From Comamonas halotolerans (GTDB lineage: Bacteria; Pseudomonadota; Gammaproteobacteria; Burkholderiales; Burkholderiaceae_C), in assembly GCF_030162935.1 (NCBI RefSeq), contig NZ_JASAUZ010000012.1, forward strand, positions 372,001 through 436,000: a stretch of DNA of 64,000 bases, written 5' to 3'. Positions 29,873-38,333 of the stretch are shown here, piece after piece; the first letter of the stretch is position 1, and the number at the start of each line of letters is the position of its first letter. Made by a program: the position numbers and the translations under genes. The notes below the pieces were generated by a model. The model was not told the origin of the DNA. It made no database searches and saw only the letters and a list, made by a program, of their open reading frames with translations.

Positions 29873-31027
29873 CTAGGCGTGGACCGTGCGCTGATAAAGG
29901 CCTCCGGGCAGCCGGCTGACAAGGCCATCCAGCTCCAGCTCCAGCAGCTGTGCCTGCAAGTCAGCCGTGCTCCATCCTGTGCGGGCAGACAGGGTGTCCA
30001 GATGTACCGGGTCGTAGCCCATGGCGAGCAGCAAGGGGTGTTCAGGTGTGGAGCAGGAGGGCATGGATTCAGTGGGCGTAGGGATGCAATCAGTGAATTC
30101 TTCCAGAATGTCCCGGGCATGTTCAACCAGTTTGGCGCCCTGACGAATCAGTGCGTGGCAACCACGGGCTTGCGGGCTATGGATGGAGCCCGGGATGGCA
30201 AATACTTCGCGGCCTTGCTCAGAGGCGGTACGCGCCGTGATGAGTGAGCCTGAGGCCAAGGCAGCCTCAACCACCAGGGTGCCCCGCGAAAGTCCAGAAA
30301 TTATGCGATTGCGCTTCGGGAAATTGCTGGCCGCGGGAGGCGTGCCCAGCGGAAACTCACTGATCAGCAAGCCGCTTTGCACAAGCCTGTGTGCCAACTG
30401 TTTGTGCTGCCGGGGGTAGATATGGTCAACACCGGTGCCTACTACGGCTGCGGTCGAGAGGATGCGCCCCTCGACCGACAGCGCTCCTTCATGCGCTGCG
30501 CCATCAATGCCCAGAGCCAGGCCGGAGACCACGCACCATCCCTGTGTGCCAAGATGCCGGGCAAACTGGAAGGCATTGTCTGCGCCCTGTGGTGTTGGAT
30601 TGCGAGAGCCCACAATAGCAATGCTGCGTTGCCAGTCAAGCAAGGGAGCATTACGTTGCAGCCAGAGCGCAGGTCCGATGACATACAGCATCAGCGGAGG
30701 GTCTGCGATGTGCAGCAAGCTCTCTGGATAGCGCGGGTCACCCAAGGTGATGAGAGCGTGGGCCGCGTCGGTGGAGTCGTCATGCAGCCATCGCCAGGTA
30801 GCTTCGAGAGCGGGGGCAAGTGCCTCTGGCGAATCACGCAACCGTTTGGCCTGGGCCCTATTGACGCAAGTCTCAAGCTCGGCCAAAGAAGCCTGAAAGA
30901 TGGCCGTGGGGGACCCAAAACTCGCCAAAAGACGCCGTGCAGCAGCATTGCCAACGCTGGGTGTTAACGCCAGGCGCAACCAAGCCTCCAGTTCTTTGGG
31001 CTCCCAAGGCGGGATGGCTGCGTTCAT
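29873..31027 (-). CDS. dprA: DNA-processing protein DprA
   Basis: DprA (Smf) protects incoming single-stranded DNA and loads RecA on it during natural transformation. The 384-residue protein has an N-terminal SAM-like helical part, the Rossmann DNA-binding fold (about 115-325) with IAIVGSRNPTPQG and VVSGLALGIDGAAHEGAL, and a C-terminal winged-helix DML1-like domain (about 330-384). It begins three bases after the LysM gene stop, so the two form an operon. With the sigma-54 pilin below, it leaves natural transformation possible. Confidence 0.95.
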   Translation of the reverse strand: MNAAIPPWEPKELEAWLRLALTPSVGNAAARRLLASFGSPTAIFQASLAELETCVNRAQAKRLRDSPEALAPALEATWRWLHDDSTDAAHALITLGDPRYPESLLHIADPPLMLYVIGPALWLQRNAPLLDWQRSIAIVGSRNPTPQGADNAFQFARHLGTQGWCVVSGLALGIDGAAHEGALSVEGRILSTAAVVGTGVDHIYPRQHKQLAHRLVQSGLLISEFPLGTPPAASNFPKRNRIISGLSRGTLVVEAALASGSLITARTASEQGREVFAIPGSIHSPQARGCHALIRQGAKLVEHARDILEEFTDCIPTPTESMPSCSTPEHPLLLAMGYDPVHLDTLSARTGWSTADLQAQLLELELDGLVSRLPGGLYQRTVHA

Positions 31028-31030
31028 GGC

Positions 31031-32215
31031 TTAGCGCGGATTGGTGAGCTTGTCCCCCACCTGGGCACCGCGGCGAACGTCCATGATCAGCGCGTAAGAC
31101 ACGCGGTCAAAGCAACGGAAGACCATGGCCAAACCGTTTTCTTCATCAGGCAGTTGCACGGTGGGGCGCTCTGGATCGGTTCTGTCCTTGATCTTTTGCC
31201 CCTTGGTGATCAAAGAAAGAATCATGCCAGGTGCAACACCATCTTGACGGCCTTTGTTGATAGCCACGACTTGGTGTTGGGTGGCATATTGCACAGCGGT
31301 GCTGCCATAAATGGAGACAACGTGTGCGGTGAGTTCGCCTTGTGGAGCGTGCGGTACAAAGTTGACGTATTCGCGGGGCGGTTCAGGCAGCAGCCGGTCG
31401 CCGGCGAGCAGCTCCTCGTTGGTCCGAGTGATAGAGATGGTCGCGGGCAGGTAAGTGGGTGAGGTACTTTCCGCTGTGGCTTCCTGTGGTGTCTCACCGT
31501 GTTCCAGCTGTGCGCGTCCGACATATTGCGCTTCGTAGCCCAAGACTTCGCGGGTGATCGGATCACGCAGCGGTACAGCTTGGCGGAAGATGCGATATGC
31601 GGTGGTTGCACCATGCTCATGCAACAAGGGTGCTTCAGCAGGGCCACGCACATAGGCTCGATCTCCCGGGGAGTGCATCATGCGCTCATCGTCGCCTGCA
31701 ATGATGCGTGGGGCACTGGCCAGGGTGTCGCTGTCGACCACCAAAGGTTCGCTCATGAACGCTTCGATGATGTGCATTTGCAAAGTTGGCAATGCCATGT
31801 CGGACAGGCTTTCACTGCGTACACGCGGTGATAGTTTGATAGTGCCGCCGTCGCCATTGCGTGAGGTGGTCAGGTGTGCGTAGCCACCAGATTTTTCCAG
31901 ATAGAGAATCTGGCCTGGGTAGATCAGGTGGGGGTTGGCAATGGCTTGCAGATTCATGCCCCACAGCTCGGGCCAGCGCCAAGGCTGTTGCAGGAATAAA
32001 CCAGAAATGCGCCATAACGTGTCCCCACGTTGCACGGTATAGCTATCAGGGGCGCTGGGGCTCAGGGCTGAAAGTGGCACACCTTGTTGGGCTACTTGTT
32101 GTGCGGTGACTCGCTGTCCTTGTGTGACAGGAAAGGTCTGGGCTTGCGCCACACTGATGGCACCGCACAGCACGGCTCCCATCGTCAAGACACAAGTAGT
32201 GGCATTTCCCTTCAT
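31031..32215 (-). CDS. LysM peptidoglycan-binding protein
   Basis: This secreted protein of 394 residues has a signal peptide (1-25, cut near AQAQ), a LysM domain (about 52-102; YTVQRGDTLWRISGLFLQQPWRWPEL in part), and a long C-terminal region without a recognised fold. The ATG at 32213-32215 has GAGAGGGA upstream and directly precedes the signal peptide. Many bacteria have this gene beside dprA, divergent from def - fmt, as here. It probably binds cell wall in the periplasm. Confidence 0.9.
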   Translation of the reverse strand: MKGNATTCVLTMGAVLCGAISVAQAQTFPVTQGQRVTAQQVAQQGVPLSALSPSAPDSYTVQRGDTLWRISGLFLQQPWRWPELWGMNLQAIANPHLIYPGQILYLEKSGGYAHLTTSRNGDGGTIKLSPRVRSESLSDMALPTLQMHIIEAFMSEPLVVDSDTLASAPRIIAGDDERMMHSPGDRAYVRGPAEAPLLHEHGATTAYRIFRQAVPLRDPITREVLGYEAQYVGRAQLEHGETPQEATAESTSPTYLPATISITRTNEELLAGDRLLPEPPREYVNFVPHAPQGELTAHVVSIYGSTAVQYATQHQVVAINKGRQDGVAPGMILSLITKGQKIKDRTDPERPTVQLPDEENGLAMVFRCFDRVSYALIMDVRRGAQVGDKLTNPR

Positions 32216-32374
32216 GTTTTTCCCTCTCTGGTCACGGCTTGATGTGCCGTTTTGTGTAGATAAATCTCGATGATTCTGATTCCATGGCCTTGGTAGGGCA
32301 ATGCGTATGCGCAACTTGCGCTGCGTCAAACGTGGAAAGTGGCGAAAATAGAGACATATTTTCAAAAATCTGCC

Positions 32375-32878
32375 ATGGCCTTACTTCCTATTCTTTGCTT
32401 TCCTGATCCTCGCCTGCACAAGGTGGCCAAGCCTGTGGAACAGGTGGATGACCGTATCCGTACGCAGATCGAGGATATGTTCGAGACCATGTATGACGCT
32501 CAAGGCATTGGTTTGGCAGCTACCCAAGTGGACTTCCATGAGCGCCTGATCGTCATTGATGTTTCGCAAGATCGTGACCAAAAGTTGGTATTGATCAACC
32601 CTGAACTGCTGTGGGCCAGCGATGAAAAGCAGGTTGGCGAAGAAGGGTGCTTGTCTGTTCCCGGTATTTACGATGGGGTAGAGCGCTCAACTTCGGTCAA
32701 GGTGCGCGCATTGGATGAGAACGGTCACTCCCGCGAGATTGAAGCTGAAGGCTTGCTCGCGGTATGTATCCAGCACGAAATGGATCATTTGATGGGCAAG
32801 GTGTTCGTTGAATACCTTTCCCCCCTGAAACGCAACCGCATCAAAACCAAGATGGTCAAGATGCAAAAGGCACGCTAA
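32375..32878 (+). CDS. def: Peptide deformylase
   Basis: It removes the N-formyl group from new proteins, using a bound metal. The 167-residue protein has all three family motifs: GIGLAATQ (44-51), EEGCLSVP (89-96, metal ligand Cys92) and QHEMDH (133-138, ligands His134 and His138, catalytic Glu135). The ATG at 32375 gives the standard N-terminus MALLPIL. Its stop overlaps the next ATG (TAATG). It belongs to the def - lipoprotein - fmt operon. Confidence 0.97.
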   Translation: MALLPILCFPDPRLHKVAKPVEQVDDRIRTQIEDMFETMYDAQGIGLAATQVDFHERLIVIDVSQDRDQKLVLINPELLWASDEKQVGEEGCLSVPGIYDGVERSTSVKVRALDENGHSREIEAEGLLAVCIQHEMDHLMGKVFVEYLSPLKRNRIKTKMVKMQKAR

Positions 32879-33387
32879 TGCGAGCCGGCCCAGTGATCAC
32901 AGGATGGTGGCGCTGGGCGCTGGCAGCCGTTTGCGCTGCCACGCTGAGCGCATGTGCAGTACCTGAGTGGCAAAAGCCGGGCACATCAGCACAGCAGGTT
33001 GCCCAGGATATGGGGGCGCCTCATGTGCGCGTACAGCTGCCAGACGGCGGCGTGCGCTGGATATACAGCCGCCAGCCTGCGGGTCAGCAGGTTTATCACA
33101 TGGTGTTTGATGTGCAGCAGCGCCTTCAGCATGTTGAACAAGTGCTGAAAGAGGCGCACTTTTACGCTTTGAAGCCTGGCGTGGATAATCGTGAAAGCGT
33201 TTTCAACTACTTTGGCAAGCCTGCGCTGGTGGAGCACGTGGCCAACTTCAAGGGCGATATCTGGACCTACCGGCTCTACGAAAATGGCATCGACCGGCAA
33301 GCACATGTCTTTGTCGATCCGCAGGGGGTGGTGCAGCGCGTGATGCTGATGGATGAAATGCGCAACGATGAAGATCGACGCAACTAA
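32878..33387 (+). CDS. SmpA/OmlA (BamE-like) lipoprotein
   Basis: This 169-residue protein has a lipoprotein signal with lipobox LSAC (Cys26) and a BamE-like repeat pattern: AQQVAQDMGAPHVRVQLPDGGVRWIY, then a second similar unit RESVFNYFGKPALVEHV. It is probably in the outer membrane, but it is not the housekeeping BamE by context. It lies between def and fmt and is translationally coupled to def. Confidence 0.75.
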   Translation: MRAGPVITGWWRWALAAVCAATLSACAVPEWQKPGTSAQQVAQDMGAPHVRVQLPDGGVRWIYSRQPAGQQVYHMVFDVQQRLQHVEQVLKEAHFYALKPGVDNRESVFNYFGKPALVEHVANFKGDIWTYRLYENGIDRQAHVFVDPQGVVQRVMLMDEMRNDEDRRN

Positions 33388-33475
33388 CGATAGATAGCGG
33401 CATTGCTCTGCCACGGTGCAGTTGACGCACGGCAATCAGCGCCCTGCCACAGTAGTTTTCTCCTGGATGGAACGC

Positions 33476-34444
33476 ATGAAAGTAATTTTTGCTGGCACGC
33501 CCGACTTTGCGCGTGTGGCCTTGGAGCGTCTGCTCAATGCGGGTTTTGAGGTGCCCCTGGTGTTGACGCAGCCTGACCGTCCTGCTGGGCGCGGGATGAA
33601 GCTGCAGGCCTCCCCTGTCAAGCAGTGTGCGCTGGCGCATGGCATACGCGTAGAGCAACCATTGAGTTTGCGTTTGGACGGGAAATATCCTGAGGATGCA
33701 GCCACCGCACGCCAGGCCTTGCTCGACGCCAAGGGCGATGTCATGGTGGTCGCGGCCTATGGCTTGATCCTGCCGCAGTGGGTGCTGGATCTGCCGCCCA
33801 AAGGCTGCTTGAATATTCACGGTTCGTTGCTGCCGCGCTGGCGTGGCGCAGCGCCCATTCACCGGGCGATTGAAGCGGGAGATGCAGAAACTGGCATCAC
33901 CATCATGCAGATGGATATCGGCCTGGATACCGGCGATATGTGTCTGGTGGAGCGCTTGCCGATCAGTAGTACAGACACCACAGGCAGCCTGCACGACAAA
34001 CTGGCGGACTTGGGTGGCCGACTGATTGTGGAGGCGCTGGAGATGAGTGCCTGTGGTGGCTTGACGCGAACGCCTCAGCCGACTGAAGGCGTGACTTACG
34101 CGCACAAAATCGAAAAAGCAGAAAGCTGGATGGACTGGACTTTGTCGGCGCTGGAGCTGGACCGCCGCTTGCGGGCCTTCAACCCATTCCCTGGTGGAGC
34201 TACGCAGTTGGGTCACGAAGTTATCAAACTGTGGGCCGCTGCACCGGAGGCTTATGCAGGGGCAGCACAGCCTGGCACTGTGTTGTCCGCAGGCGCAGAT
34301 GGTGTTGTCGTTGCATGTGGCAATGGTGCCTTGCGGCTGACGCAGTTACAGCGTGCGGGTGGCAAACGTCTGGCCGCAGCAGACTTTTTGCGTGGCTTTG
34401 AATTGCCGATCGGGGCTTTGCTGAGCTCTCCAGATGCTATCTAG
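33476..34444 (+). CDS. fmt: Methionyl-tRNA formyltransferase
   Basis: It formylates initiator Met-tRNA using 10-formyltetrahydrofolate. The 322-residue protein has an N-terminal formyltransferase domain with [12 protein letters not shown] at the start and the catalytic [20 protein letters not shown] near residues 105-125, and a C-terminal OB-fold domain from about 210. The ATG at 33476 gives the family start. It works with def, encoded just upstream. The rsmB gene often found next is absent; azlC follows. Confidence 0.97.
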   Translation: MKVIFAGTPDFARVALERLLNAGFEVPLVLTQPDRPAGRGMKLQASPVKQCALAHGIRVEQPLSLRLDGKYPEDAATARQALLDAKGDVMVVAAYGLILPQWVLDLPPKGCLNIHGSLLPRWRGAAPIHRAIEAGDAETGITIMQMDIGLDTGDMCLVERLPISSTDTTGSLHDKLADLGGRLIVEALEMSACGGLTRTPQPTEGVTYAHKIEKAESWMDWTLSALELDRRLRAFNPFPGGATQLGHEVIKLWAAAPEAYAGAAQPGTVLSAGADGVVVACGNGALRLTQLQRAGGKRLAAADFLRGFELPIGALLSSPDAI

Positions 34445-34447
34445 ATC

Positions 34448-35278
34448 ATGAGCACCCGTGCTTTGCAGCGCCGTGCCGTAGGCATTGCACAAGATCCAGC
34501 TTTCAAGCAAGGCATTCATGCTGTGCTGGCGACCATGCTTGGCATCGGCGCGTGGGGCTTGGTCACGGGTGTGGCCATGGTCAAGGCAGGGATGTCACTA
34601 CCACTGGCGATCTTTATGTCGCTCATCGTGTATGCAGGCAGTGCCCAGCTGGCAATCCTGCCGCTGCTCGTGGTGGGCGCTCCCATGTGGGTGGTGTGGT
34701 TTACTGCCACCTGCGTCAATTTGCGCTTTGTGATTTTGAGCAGCATGTGGCGCCATTACTTTGGGCATTTGCGGCTGGCGCACCGGCTGACGCTGGGTTA
34801 CTTTAGCGGCGACATCATCTTTGTGGCTTTCGCGCAGCGCTACCCTACGCCGGAGAAAAAGCCCGAGCAGTTACCGTTTTTCTGGGGAGCCGCCACTGCC
34901 AACTGGGTGTTTTGGCAGGTTGCATCGATTGCAGGCATTTTGCTGGCGAATGTGATTCCGCTGGAGTGGGGCTTGGGCTTTGCTGGGGTGCTGGCTTTGC
35001 TGGGTGTGCTGTATTCCATGCTCAAAGAAAAAGCGACATGGGTGGCATGTCTGGTGGCATGCGGTGCCGCCATTGCCACGTTCGCACTGCCGCTCAAGAT
35101 GAATATCCTGGTTGCGATTGCTGCGGCAGTGACTGCAGGTTTGCTGATGGAGGCGGCAGAGCGTCGCGTGGCACGCTTGCGGCCTGCACCTGCCATTCGG
35201 CCACCAGACCCTCAGAAAGGCGAAAAACACCCCGTGCTGCCTTTGCCTGAGCGTGTCAGTGATAAGGAACACTCATGA
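34448..35278 (+). CDS. azlC: AzlC family branched-chain amino acid exporter subunit
   Basis: This 276-residue membrane protein is the large subunit of an AzlCD-type exporter, known to export branched-chain amino acids in Bacillus and related LIV exporters. It has six to eight membrane segments and the AzlC pattern IYAGSAQLAILPLL near residues 58-71. It starts three bases after fmt and overlaps azlD by four bases (ATGA), so it appears to be carried on the def - fmt transcript. It has an unusual basic and proline-rich C-terminal tail. Confidence 0.88.
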   Translation: MSTRALQRRAVGIAQDPAFKQGIHAVLATMLGIGAWGLVTGVAMVKAGMSLPLAIFMSLIVYAGSAQLAILPLLVVGAPMWVVWFTATCVNLRFVILSSMWRHYFGHLRLAHRLTLGYFSGDIIFVAFAQRYPTPEKKPEQLPFFWGAATANWVFWQVASIAGILLANVIPLEWGLGFAGVLALLGVLYSMLKEKATWVACLVACGAAIATFALPLKMNILVAIAAAVTAGLLMEAAERRVARLRPAPAIRPPDPQKGEKHPVLPLPERVSDKEHS

Positions 35279-35616
35279 ACGAGGCGCTGTCAGGCATCTG
35301 GCCATGGGTCGCAACGCTGGGTTTGGCGGTGGTGACCCTGGTGACACGTGCCTTTTTCATGATTCCCAAGCGGGAAGTTCCCATGCCCGAATGGTTCAAG
35401 CGCGGGCTGAAATATGCGCCTTTGGCTGCTTTGGCGGCGGTGATCGCTCCAGAGTTGCTGATGAGTGATGGTGCCTTGATCACTTCCCTGGCCGATGCCC
35501 GCTTGCCAGCGGCACTGTGTGCGACTTTGTACTTTTTTTTCCAAAGGGGCATTTTGGGCACCATCTTGGTGGGCATGGCCGTATATCTGCCACTGCACAT
35601 TGGCCTGGGCTGGTAG
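35275..35616 (+). CDS. azlD: AzlD domain membrane protein
   Basis: This 113-residue protein is the small partner of AzlC, with four membrane segments and the family signature LVTRAFFMIPKREVPMPEWFKRGLKY near residues 22-47. Its start overlaps the azlC stop. It is the last gene of the run; the next gene is convergent. Confidence 0.88.
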   Translation: MNEALSGIWPWVATLGLAVVTLVTRAFFMIPKREVPMPEWFKRGLKYAPLAALAAVIAPELLMSDGALITSLADARLPAALCATLYFFFQRGILGTILVGMAVYLPLHIGLGW

Positions 35617-35696
35617 AGCGCTGCGGCGAGGCAGCTCCGGGATATCAGCCGGTCAGCGATGTTCGGGTAGTGCGGACAAGCTGTGACAGCGTCTTA

Positions 35697-36107
35697 CTAT
35701 TTGTTTTCTGTGGCCCGCTCCGCGTAGCGTGTAAAACGCAAGGCGGTGCCTTCTTCGTTGATGCGCCGCCATACCGCGCGCTTGGCAAATGGGGTCATGC
35801 CGAGCCACTGCTGCACTTCTTCAAAGCTGCGTCCGCAGCCTTTGCACAGACTGTCCCCCTGGCTTGTTGAGCAAATGGCAATACACGGCGTGTCAGGCTG
35901 GGTGTCATACCAGTCCAGCCAAGCTTGCAAGGCTGGGTCCGGCAGCGACTGCGGAGTGATTTCGGTGGCGCGGCGCACGATCATTGAGGCATAGACCTCG
36001 GCCAATGCTCTGGTGGGGTCAGGCAACGCCATGTTGGCTGCAGGCGGGCTGCGTAAGCGCCAGTAGTTGATGGCAGCCTCTAGATCAGTGATATGAATGT
36101 GCTCCAT
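35697..36107 (-). CDS. DUF3717 - DUF1289 protein
   Basis: This 136-residue protein joins two small families. DUF3717 covers about residues 1-50 (IHITDLEAAINYWRLRSP, then ALAEVYASMI). DUF1289 covers about 70-125 with the cysteine set CIAICSTSQGDSLCKGCGRS, likely a metal site, and WRRI. Function is unknown for both. DUF1289 proteins are short in most bacteria, so the N-terminal extension is notable. It is divergent from the riboswitch-controlled terC gene. Confidence 0.8.
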   Translation of the reverse strand: MEHIHITDLEAAINYWRLRSPPAANMALPDPTRALAEVYASMIVRRATEITPQSLPDPALQAWLDWYDTQPDTPCIAICSTSQGDSLCKGCGRSFEEVQQWLGMTPFAKRAVWRRINEEGTALRFTRYAERATENK

Positions 36108-36219
36108 GTTGTACCAAGGGTACTACGCGATAGTGGGCAAGACTGAGGCAGTACATCCGCATAATCCACATGCACATTTGTGCGCAAAGCAGCGCGACTT
36201 GTGTTTAAATTGCCCCCTT
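36108..36219 (+). promoter_or_regulatory. Promoter region for the riboswitch RNA (inferred)
   Basis: The riboswitch must be transcribed from here. An AT-rich TTTAAAT at 36204-36210 could be a -10 box, but no good -35 box is seen at standard spacing. The minus-strand gene at 35697 must also start from this stretch. Confidence 0.35.
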
Positions 36220-36351
36220 CAAAGGGGAGTAGCTCCCCGCCGGGCCGCGCAATTCGGCCGCTACCCGGCGGATTGGCAGGTCGTCAATACGAAACCACGG
36301 TTTCCGGCTTGTCAGGTGGGATCCATCAGGATCTTGCGGGCAAGACCTTTG
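36220..36351 (+). ncRNA. yybP-ykoY manganese riboswitch
   Basis: The leader has the defining parts of the Mn2+-sensing yybP-ykoY aptamer. P1 forms from CAAAGG (36220-36225) with CCTTTG (36346-36351). The L1 consensus GGGGAGTAGC is at 36224-36233, a TCGTCAATACGA element precedes the L3 side, and the L3 consensus GCAAGACC is at 36340-36347. The 3' strand of P1 can pair instead with CCCAAAG at 36374-36380, a plausible switch. The family turns on Mn exporters and TerC-type proteins when Mn2+ is high, matching the gene below. Confidence 0.9.
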
Positions 36352-36499
36352 GGCGACTGATTACAAATGGTCTCCCAAAGAAGCTCCCATAGTGAGCAGG
36401 CCTTGCCCTGTATCGCGAAAGACTTCTCCCCGGTGAACATGCGTAAAGTATCTGCTGGATGTGTAAAAACGCATCTGTAGTTTTCAACTGAGGTTTTAT

Positions 36500-37264
36500 A
36501 TGGATTTGGATTTCCTGACCCATGCCCCATTCTGGATTGCTTTGGGGCAAATCATCATCATCGATATCTTGTTGGGTGGCGATAACGCGGTCGTGATCGC
36601 GCTGGCTTGCCGCAAGCTGCCACCTGAGCAGCGCCGCAAGGGCATCATCTACGGTACAGCCGGTGCCATCGTGCTGCGTGTGATCCTGATCGCTTTTGCC
36701 ATGGTTCTGTTGGCGCTGCCCGCCTTGAAGCTGGTGGGGGCTTTGCTGCTGGTGTGGATTGGTATCAAGCTGATCGCCCCGGATGAAGAAAGCCATGACA
36801 ACATCCAAGGCAGCGACAAGCTGCTGGCTGCGATCAAGACCATCATCGTGGCAGACTTGGTCATGTCGGTGGACAACGTGATTGCGATTGCTGGAGCCGC
36901 CCAGAGTTCGGGCGAGCACCAGATGCTGCTCATCGTGTTGGGCCTGTTGATTTCCATCCCGATCATCGTGTGGGGCTCGCAGCTGGTCATCAAGCTGATG
37001 GAACGCTACCCCATGATCATAGTGGCGGGCGGCATGTTGCTGGGCTGGATTGCTGGCGGTATGCTGGTGACCGATCCGTTGTTCGTGAACCCTGATAAGT
37101 GGACATGGGCGCCCAAGCTGCTGGCTGCTGACGAGAAGGGTATGGCCATTTTCAACGCTTCCATGCCTATTTACTGGGTGGCTCATGTGGGTGGCGCCTT
37201 GCTGGTGTTGGTGCTGGGCAAGATGGTCGCAGCCAAGAAGGCGAAGTCTGAAACTGCCCACTAA
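36500..37264 (+). CDS. TerC family membrane protein (Mn riboswitch-controlled)
   Basis: This 254-residue protein has about seven membrane helices and the two TerC acidic motifs: LLGGDNAVVIALACRKL (24-40) and ADLVMSVDNVIAIAGAA (119-135). TerC relatives such as Bacillus YkoY/MeeY load manganese onto exported enzymes, and E. coli Alx is linked to Mn export. GAGG lies nine bases ahead of the ATG. The 5' leader carries a Mn riboswitch, so a manganese role is well supported although tellurite resistance is often annotated. Confidence 0.92.
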   Translation: MDLDFLTHAPFWIALGQIIIIDILLGGDNAVVIALACRKLPPEQRRKGIIYGTAGAIVLRVILIAFAMVLLALPALKLVGALLLVWIGIKLIAPDEESHDNIQGSDKLLAAIKTIIVADLVMSVDNVIAIAGAAQSSGEHQMLLIVLGLLISIPIIVWGSQLVIKLMERYPMIIVAGGMLLGWIAGGMLVTDPLFVNPDKWTWAPKLLAADEKGMAIFNASMPIYWVAHVGGALLVLVLGKMVAAKKAKSETAH

Positions 37265-37298
37265 AAGTACATTGGCGCTTTAGGTGCGCTAATACCAG

Positions 37299-37360
37299 GC
37301 CCTGCTGTTGGCATTGCAACGGAACCAAGTGTTTTCTTGCGAGTCCCAGCAGGGCTTTTT
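37299..37360 (+). terminator. Probable terminator of terC
   Basis: GCCCTGCTG (37299-37307) pairs with CAGCAGGGC (37347-37355), followed by TTTTT. The 39-base loop is long, so efficiency is uncertain. Confidence 0.6.
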
Positions 37361-37406
37361 ACTGAGAAGTCATTCTTTAATTTCTTTGTTTGCCAAGGAA
37401 GATGCC

Positions 37407-37868
37407 GTGGATACCATCATCGCGTACGTAGACGATGCCGAATACGCCCAACTGTTGTTGGAGACTGCGGTGAAAGCGCCACAAGCTTCGCGTTCGCACT
37501 GGATATTGGTCGGGTGCGCACCCCGTATCACCCATCGCGTGAGCAGGTTTGTAAGCAATCGTTCTCGTGAAAACTGGCGCAACAAATGGGCGGAGCGCCT
37601 GTTTCAGGAGTGTGTGCCAGTCCTTGATGCACATGGCGTGAAGGTCAGTACCGTGCTGGCTCGTGGCCCATTGCCAGAACTGCTGGAAGCGTTGCATGCT
37701 GAACACGGCGTGCAAACGCAGCTGATCGACATGCGCCGCCCCAAGATGCATGAGGGCGTAGCGCCCAAGCCCAGCATTTCCATGGCCCCTATGCGCAAGT
37801 TGGCAGGAACGTTGACAGGCGTAGGAGCGCTGTGGACGGTGCTGGTAGGTGAAACGCTGGCGGCTTGA
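37407..37868 (+). CDS. Universal-stress-like conserved hypothetical protein
   Basis: This 153-residue protein has a Usp-like alternating strand and helix pattern: a first strand (DTIIAYVDDAEYAQLLL) like the start of a UspA fold, then HWILVGCAP and VKVSTVLARGPLPELL. The ATP-binding G-2x-G-9x-G-S/T motif of ATP-binding Usp proteins is not seen. The GTG at 37407 is chosen because AAGGA lies six bases upstream and the terC terminator lies just before. A weakly hydrophobic stretch near the C-terminus may touch the membrane. I do not assign a function. Confidence 0.6.
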   Translation: MDTIIAYVDDAEYAQLLLETAVKAPQASRSHWILVGCAPRITHRVSRFVSNRSRENWRNKWAERLFQECVPVLDAHGVKVSTVLARGPLPELLEALHAEHGVQTQLIDMRRPKMHEGVAPKPSISMAPMRKLAGTLTGVGALWTVLVGETLAA

Positions 37869-37899
37869 AAATCCCGTAGCTTGTTTGTGATGACTTGCG

Positions 37900-37924
37900 A
37901 AGGGCCCCAATGGGGCCCTTTTTT
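37900..37924 (+). terminator. Intrinsic terminator
   Basis: AAGGGCCCC (37900-37908) pairs with GGGGCCCTT (37912-37920) around AAT, followed by TTTT. It ends the Usp-like gene. Confidence 0.88.
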
Positions 37925-37985
37925 CTTTGGTTACACACATTGCTTTCGTATGCCTGTGTCCCGTCATCCTGCTATGCTGGGCAGT

Positions 37986-38333
37986 ATGAAACTAATGCTT
38001 AAATGGCTGCTCAGTGCGGCTGCACTGTTGCTGGTAGCTGCGGTATTCAGCGGTGTTCAGGTTCAAAGCTTTGGCTCTGCACTGTTGGCTGTGATTGTTA
38101 TCAGCTTGCTCAATACTCTGGTCCGCCCACTGCTGGTTCTGCTGACGTTGCCAGTGACACTGGTCACTGTGGGATTGTTCCTGTTTGTGATCAATGGCCT
38201 GATGCTCTGGGCGGCTTCGGGATTGCTGGGCGGGTTGCATGTGACCGGTTTTTGGGCAGCAGTCTGGGGGGCCATCCTTTATTCACTGCTCGGTATGGTC
38301 ATCGAGTCACTTCTCGCGCGCCTGTTCCCTTAG
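37986..38333 (+). CDS. Phage holin family (DUF360/YvlD) membrane protein
   Basis: This 115-residue protein has four hydrophobic segments and the family pattern SLLNTLVRPLLVLLTLPVTLVTVGLF (about residues 40-65). The name comes from distant similarity to phage holins; no phage genes are near, and the family is a common chromosomal membrane protein. The start is uncertain between ATG 37986 and ATG 37974. Its last 27 bases overlap the convergent M48 protease gene. Confidence 0.8.
   Translation: MKLMLKWLLSAAALLLVAAVFSGVQVQSFGSALLAVIVISLLNTLVRPLLVLLTLPVTLVTVGLFLFVINGLMLWAASGLLGGLHVTGFWAAVWGAILYSLLGMVIESLLARLFP

Noticed and set aside
37308..37406. Longer start for the Usp-like gene at 37308
   Set aside because: That extension would lie within the terC terminator; the GTG at 37407 has a good ribosome site.
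37986..38333. Prophage remnant suggested by the holin-like protein
   Set aside because: No other phage-type gene or attachment repeat is near, and DUF360 proteins are common on chromosomes.
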